DNA of 64,000 nt from VRUE01 sp963780815 (lineage in GTDB: Bacteria; Actinomycetota; Thermoleophilia; Solirubrobacterales; 70-9). A model generated the notes under the pieces. It was not told the DNA's origin, ran no database searches, and saw only the letters and a program-made list of their open reading frames with translations. The stretch lies in the NCBI GenBank assembly GCA_963780815.1, contig CAWADG010000013.1:253197-317196 (forward strand). Reading direction: 5' to 3'. Shown here piece by piece: positions 59,232-64,000 of the stretch; the stretch's first letter is position 1; each line of letters opens with the position of its first letter. The position numbers and the translations under genes are program-made.

Positions 59232-62200
59232 TCACCGATGCCTCTTGCCCCCGTGGCGTTTGCCGCGCGCTCGCTTCCGGTGGTGCTTCTTGCGGTGCTG
59301 GGGGTGCTTCTTGGAGGCCGGATAGTTGCCCACGGTGCCGAGGTTCGAGCTGGTGCCGTTCGGAGCCGGGTTCGGCGCGGAGCTTCCCGCGCCGTGGCAC
59401 TCGTCGGCGGCGACGCACCCCGGTGGGGGCGTTTCGGCCGCGAAGCCGCCCCCGGTGCGCGCGTCATAGATCTTCAGCGTGCCGCCGTTGTGGTCCTGCG
59501 GGACCAGGGTGTCGAAGGTCGCGAAGAAGGCATCGGTCCCATCTGCGCTCACTCCGACCAAGCCCGGGAACGCCTCGATCCCGATGAAGCCGAAGCTTTC
59601 GTATTTGAGCCCGGTTCCAGTGCTGATCAGCTGGGGCCGGCCTTCGACGAACTCGTAGATGTCCGCGGTCTCATCGGTGTCCTGCGGCACCAGCGGGTCG
59701 TTTGTCGAGAAGAACGTCCGCCCGTCGTTGGTCATGAAGAGCCCGTTCTGGCTCGCATAGACGTCGGCGGTGGGCGGCTCTCCGCTCGGCAGGCACGAAT
59801 CGCACCTCAGAAAGCCGGTGGCCGGATCGTAGGAGTACATCATCGCGTAGCCGGCGCTGTCGTAGGAGGTCAGCTGGCTTGCGGTTATGAAGGACGCGTG
59901 ACTGTCGTCGGGAGACACCTGCATCCTGGCGATCGGCCCGTCGCTGCAGATGTTTTCGCCCTGATTGAGGGTGCACACGCGCGAGCCGGCCGCGAACGCC
60001 GCGACGAATTGCGGATGCCCGTTGCGATAGTCATAGAGGTTCTCCTGGCCCGGGAACCCCTTCGAGGTTCCGTCGAGTTGCTCAGGGGAGAAGAAGTAGA
60101 TGTCCCCGTTGTCCGCGGCGAGGAAGTTGTCGGTACCGTTCCCGCCGACCCCGCCCTGAAGGCGCAGATAGCCTTCGAAGGAGATCGGAACCACGTTGCA
60201 CTGCGAGGTCCAGGACGGGCTGCATTTGTCGGTGTCGCCGCTGCCGCCCGAGCCGGCCGACACCTTCGTCAGCGAGTTGGTCGCCTCGCTCCACATGTAC
60301 AGGTCGACGCTGGTGTCCGTGTCGTCGACGGTCAGTTGCGCGGAGGTCGTGAAGTACACCTTTTCGCCGTCCGCCGTCATTCCGATGAAGTTGACCGGCT
60401 GGCCAGGAGCGAGGTCGAAGCTCATCGCACCGTCCACCCGCATGTAGAGCTGGCCTGCGGCGGTCATGAGGATGTGAGACCCGTCCGCCGACACTTTTGT
60501 CGGCGTGCTGTTGAGGAGGGGGCTGCCGTCTTCCGCCTTCGACGCGACAACCACCGTGCGGGCGACCGTGTCGTTGTCGTAGATGTCGCCGGGTTCCCCT
60601 TCCGCGGTGAAGGGAATGTCCGAGGAGAAGACGAAGTGGCTGAGATCGCTGGAGGCGGCGACCTTGCCGACGAATTCTTCCCCGCTGGTCACTTCTTCGA
60701 GGGTGGTCGGCCACCTGTCGACCTGATTTCCGCCCGCGTCCCACAGGTAGGGGGCGTTGGAGCCGCCCAGTTCGAAGTCGGGGTTGCCGTTGTCCCAGTT
60801 CAGGATCCTGTTCTGGGCGGCGTTGCTGAGCGTTTCTTTCTGGACCTTGTCGGGCTCCTGCCCGAGGAGGCCGGTCTGCCCTTCGCCCGGTGGCGGGCCC
60901 ATCTCGAAGCTCTCGCTGGCCGGGAGGCCGATGTACCTGGTAACCCAGCCGGAGGCCGTGCGCGTCGCCGTATAGAGGTCTCCGATCGTGTTGATCGGGT
61001 TCCCGGTGCCCGGGATCGCGCCGAAGGCGGCCGTGTAGAAGAGTCGAGACGGGCTCACGGCGTAGCCGCTGTTCGGCGCCGACTCGGGGAAGATCACGTT
61101 CCCTCCCGCGTATTCGGCAGAGGCGATCTCGTAGGAGCGGCAGTCCGGAAGGTTGTTGGCGCCAACCTCCTGGCGGAGGTGGGCGTTCGGGCAGTTGGGC
61201 GGGAAGAAGTTGAAGGTCTTGTCGTCGGAGGTGACCGTACCGAACTGACTCGAGGCGACCAGGCGGAAGTGATATGTCTGCTTGGGCTGCAGATTTTCGA
61301 TATGCACGCTGATCGGCTGACCCGTGCTGGCCGAGCCAAGGTGCCCATCGGGATCGGCGCCCGACTGCCGTAGGCGGGGGTCGGTCCGTATTCGAAGTAA
61401 TATGTCGTTTCTGAACCGTTAGGGTTCACCTGCGCTACCAGGTCCGCAGCGGTCGCCGATAGGTTCTGCGACGACACGCTTTCGATCGACGGGGGCTGGA
61501 AGGTCGTGAAAGTCCGATCGGGACCGACGCTCGTGCCGAAGCTGTTGGTCGCGACGATCCGGAAGTGGTAGGTGGATCCGGAATGCAGTTCTGCGACGTC
61601 GGCGCTCACCGTCACGTCGCCAGGGTTGGAGCCGGTGTCTTCCTCGGGGGTGGTGATCCCGTAGGACGTATCGACGCCGTAGTCGAAGTGATACGTCTGT
61701 CGCCTCCGGGGGCGTCGATGGTGAAGCCGCCGTTCAGCGTCGCTTCGGTGGCCCCGATGTTCGTCGCCGGATCGGTATGCACGTTCAGCACGGCCGGGGT
61801 CGTGAACGTCTGGTCCGCGCCCACGTTCTGGCCGTTGGCATTGGCGGCGACGAAGCGGTAGTGATAGGTGGTGAGCGAGCTGAGCCCGCTCAGGCTGGCG
61901 CTCACGTCCTGCGGGCTCGAGAGCGGCGTCGGCTGATCGCAAGCGACCGGTGTTTCGCTGTAGGCGGTTGAGGTACCCCACTGCAGCTCGCATTCGGTGA
62001 CGTTCGGCCCTCCGGCGGGGTCGACGTGGCCGGACAGCGTCGCGGTCGTATGCCCGATATTCGTCGCGACGGGCGGGTTGGTCGTGACGTCGGGGACCAC
62101 CAGGCCTTCCAGGGAGAATTCGGCGATCGTCCCGCCGCCCGTGGAGCCGGACGCATAGATCGCGCTGTTGGCGTCGTCGACGGCCACCCCGCGCGACCCG

Positions 62201-63094
62201 GAGAGGTGGCCGGAGCCGAAGGATGGTCCGGCCTGGCCGCCTGCCGAGTTGTAGGCCGTGATTTCCGGTCCCGAGCTGACGTAGATGTCGTCGTTTGCGG
62301 GATCGACGTCCATCGCGAGGCTGGTGTTCTGGATCACCGTGCCGACTGGATTGTTGTTCCCGCCGGGTAGGAACTGGTCAGAGGCGTACTTGGTCAGGGG
62401 GCCGGACGACCAGTTGCTCCCATAGCCGGCCCCGGTCGAGTCCCCGGCCACGTAGCAGAGCGAGCTGCCGGGCCCGATCCGGCCAACGTAGGTGTCATTG
62501 GCCGGGCTGGCGTCAGTTGGCGAGAACCTGTCGATTATCCCGCTGCCGAAGTAGTGGCCGGTGAAAACTTCGCCCTGCTCGTTCGTCGCCACGCCGCACA
62601 ACTCCCCGCCGGCGGTGTTGGGCAGGCTGCCCACATAGACGCCGGTGGCGTTGAACACTCCTACATTTCCACCGCTTATGGTCGCCACGTAGATGTACCC
62701 GAAGGCCGGGCTCGAGGGGTTTGTGTCCACGGCCACCGCAGCGGCGGATCCGGAATTGTCGAAGCTGAAGCCCCCCGCCCGACCATCCGGTCAGGCTGTT
62801 CGCGGTGATGTAGGGGGCGGCGCCGGTGAAGTTGACCGGGCTGCCGGTGTGGTCGAATTTCTGGATCGTGCTGTTGCAGCGAGCGTAGATATCGCCAGCC
62901 GCGTCCGTCGCGAGATCCTCGGGGGTGCAGCCCGAAGTTGAGATGTCGGCCTGGTAGACGTGGACAAACGCAGCGGGGGCGGGGGCCGCGGTTATCCCGA
63001 GCCAAACGAAGCCTGCCAACAGGGCTGTCGCGAGGATCCGGGCCGAACGTGGCGTCGGTGCCGGGCGAAGGCCGCCAGCCGGAGTTCGATCCAT
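59232..63094 (-). pseudogene. Giant secreted protein A1, gene with three apparent frameshifts
   Basis: Starts at ATG 63094 with signal peptide ILATALLAGFVWLGITAAPA. NHL-type repeats (DLATDAAGDIYARCNS, VAVDTNPSSPAFGYIYVATI) are followed by at least three fibronectin-like modules (TTATLSGHVDPAGG, TYHFDYGVDTSYG, TYHFRLVASS) and a TolB-like half ending in a KRHGGKRHR tail. Coherent sequence changes frame near 62775 (inside a run of six C), near 61695 (next to a G run) and near 61340. Whole, it would be about 1287 residues and a paralog of A2. Either a true pseudogene or base-call errors in homopolymers. First gene of the A1-B1-A2-B2 operon. Confidence 0.75.
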
Positions 63095-63852
63095 CGATGC
63101 TTTGGCCCCTCTCACTGTCTCTCCCCTCATTGACCCGCTGTTTTGCCCCCGCCTACGCCGTGGGTGGACGCCTCTTCCCGTCCGGTGCGAACGTTCAGCC
63201 AACCGCTCCCGCCGGAAGACCGACGGAGTCGACGGCGCGAGCCCGGCCGCTGTCGGGCCCGGGCGGACTCGGGGCCGGTGGATACGGGTCGCGCCCCGGT
63301 GGGCCCAGTAACGCTTCGCTCTGGCCCGTGTCATCGCAATTCCCTGCCCGGCGCTACTGTTGCGCGGGCTCGCTCCCTGGGCACCAACCCATCATCGTGG
63401 GATTGCTCCCTGTTTTCCCATCGGGGACTCGCTTTCCCTGTTTCCCCAGCCGTTCCAAATGGAAAGTCTCATCGCCCCGGCCAGGTCCCGAAGTGCGTCC
63501 AAAATAGCCGACCAGTGTAATGAGGTCAAGTGTGAGGCGTTTTTCTTCGATTTCTCCGGGCCGGGCTGCTCGGTCTGCTCAGCCTTTGACGAACATTGAA
63601 AGCATCGCTTCGAAGTGATCACTTGCTCTCTTGAGGAGCGGATAGCGACCGAGAACCAAGGTGGGCCAGCACTGACGCGCTCAGGACCTCTGCTGGAGAG
63701 TCCTCCTTGGTTGTGCAAGCACACTCCTTGGTTGTGCAAGCACACAAACTGGTCGTAACCATCTACCAAGAGGCGTGCATCACCCGTCGAACACTATGGG
63801 TCTAAACACCGGCTCCGCGGAATGACGAAAATTTGACGCCAACCGCCAGAAC
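63095..63852. other. Upstream region of the A1-B1-A2-B2 operon
   Basis: About 760 bases with no supported gene. Its promoter for the minus-strand operon should lie in the first 200-300 bases, but no clear -35/-10 pair could be chosen. It includes the 21-bp tandem repeat at 63704-63745. Confidence 0.4.
63704..63745. repeat. Two tandem copies of a 21-bp unit
   Basis: 63704-63724 and 63725-63745 are identical (unit begins TCCTTGGTTG and ends CAAGCACAC). They are adjacent without spacer. This could be a protein-binding tandem site or simple slippage. Confidence 0.85.
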
Positions 63853-64000
63853 CTAGAGAGATTCACCCTTTGCGAAAGGTCCAGTTGGGACGCTCAGGGT
63901 GATGGCCTGGCGACGCTCCCGCAAGAGCGGCTTGAGAGTCTCACAGGCACGGGTCAATGCCGCGCCGCTCGACAGTATTGGCGTCCTCATTACCGGCCAT
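63853..64000 (-). pseudogene. Possible 3' fragment of a sensor histidine kinase
   Basis: A minus-strand frame enters from beyond the right edge and ends at TAG 63853. It reads LTRACETLKPLLRERRQAIT then LSVPTGPFAKGESL. This resembles the strand before the ATP-binding N box of hybrid histidine kinases (the ...RPLIEARRHxLxVxLP... type). The kinase core that should follow is missing, so it is a truncated or recombined end. Confidence 0.3.

Overview
The window is a high-GC chromosomal segment that reads like a Thermoleophilia/Solirubrobacterales-type actinobacterium. This is inferred from gene content: a UBP-type zinc finger next to a cNMP-domain/thioredoxin-reductase-like flavoprotein, giant secreted NHL/fibronectin-like proteins, small surface proteins with LGKNSVGTKQLK motifs, and frequent GTG/TTG starts. 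It was not tested by any search.

Layout. 1-3523: MBL-fold hydrolase (cut by the left edge), a secreted P-domain-like protein, and a two-gene zinc-finger/flavoprotein operon. 3524-5423: decayed DNA with a tRNA-Val-like relic, a broken helix-turn-helix-like gene and a 151-bp repeat, followed by a VOC protein. 5620-8831: beta-phosphoglucomutase-like HAD plus GH65 phosphorylase, a disaccharide phosphorolysis pair. 8989-25173: the most striking region, a probable secondary-lipid/polyketide assembly line. It holds an acyl-CoA dehydrogenase, a 2739-residue KS-AT-KS-3xACP-like-KR-DH megasynthase, a 1867-residue single-chain acyl-CoA carboxylase and a phosphopantetheinyl transferase. Gaps are short or negative from the dehydrogenase onward, so one operon could make the extender unit, activate the carrier and run the chemistry.

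25202-33051: HEAT-repeat protein, a frameshifted prenyltransferase-like gene, PEP synthase, a tRNA-Ser 3' half, class I HMG-CoA reductase, two alpha/beta hydrolases and a TetR regulator with paired palindromes upstream. 33052-37808: integrase relic, small helical protein, small alpha/beta protein with a palindromic operator, GNAT enzyme, potassium-channel/TrkA-type protein and tandem UspA. 37881-39439: an IS110-family element that splits a second copy of the 151-bp repeat. 39617-45871: long HPF, MMPL transporter, orphan glycine-betaine-type binding lipoprotein and MmgE/PrpD protein.

45872-63094 is almost entirely minus-strand envelope or secreted-protein genes: three KNSVGTKQLK paralogs (one truncated), a calcium-type repeat secreted protein, and a duplicated two-gene module of giant secreted proteins (A1-B1-A2-B2) in one tight operon, whose first gene carries three apparent frameshifts. 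63095-64000 holds a 21-bp tandem repeat and a possible sensor-kinase fragment at the right edge. No CRISPR array, rRNA gene or intact tRNA gene was seen.
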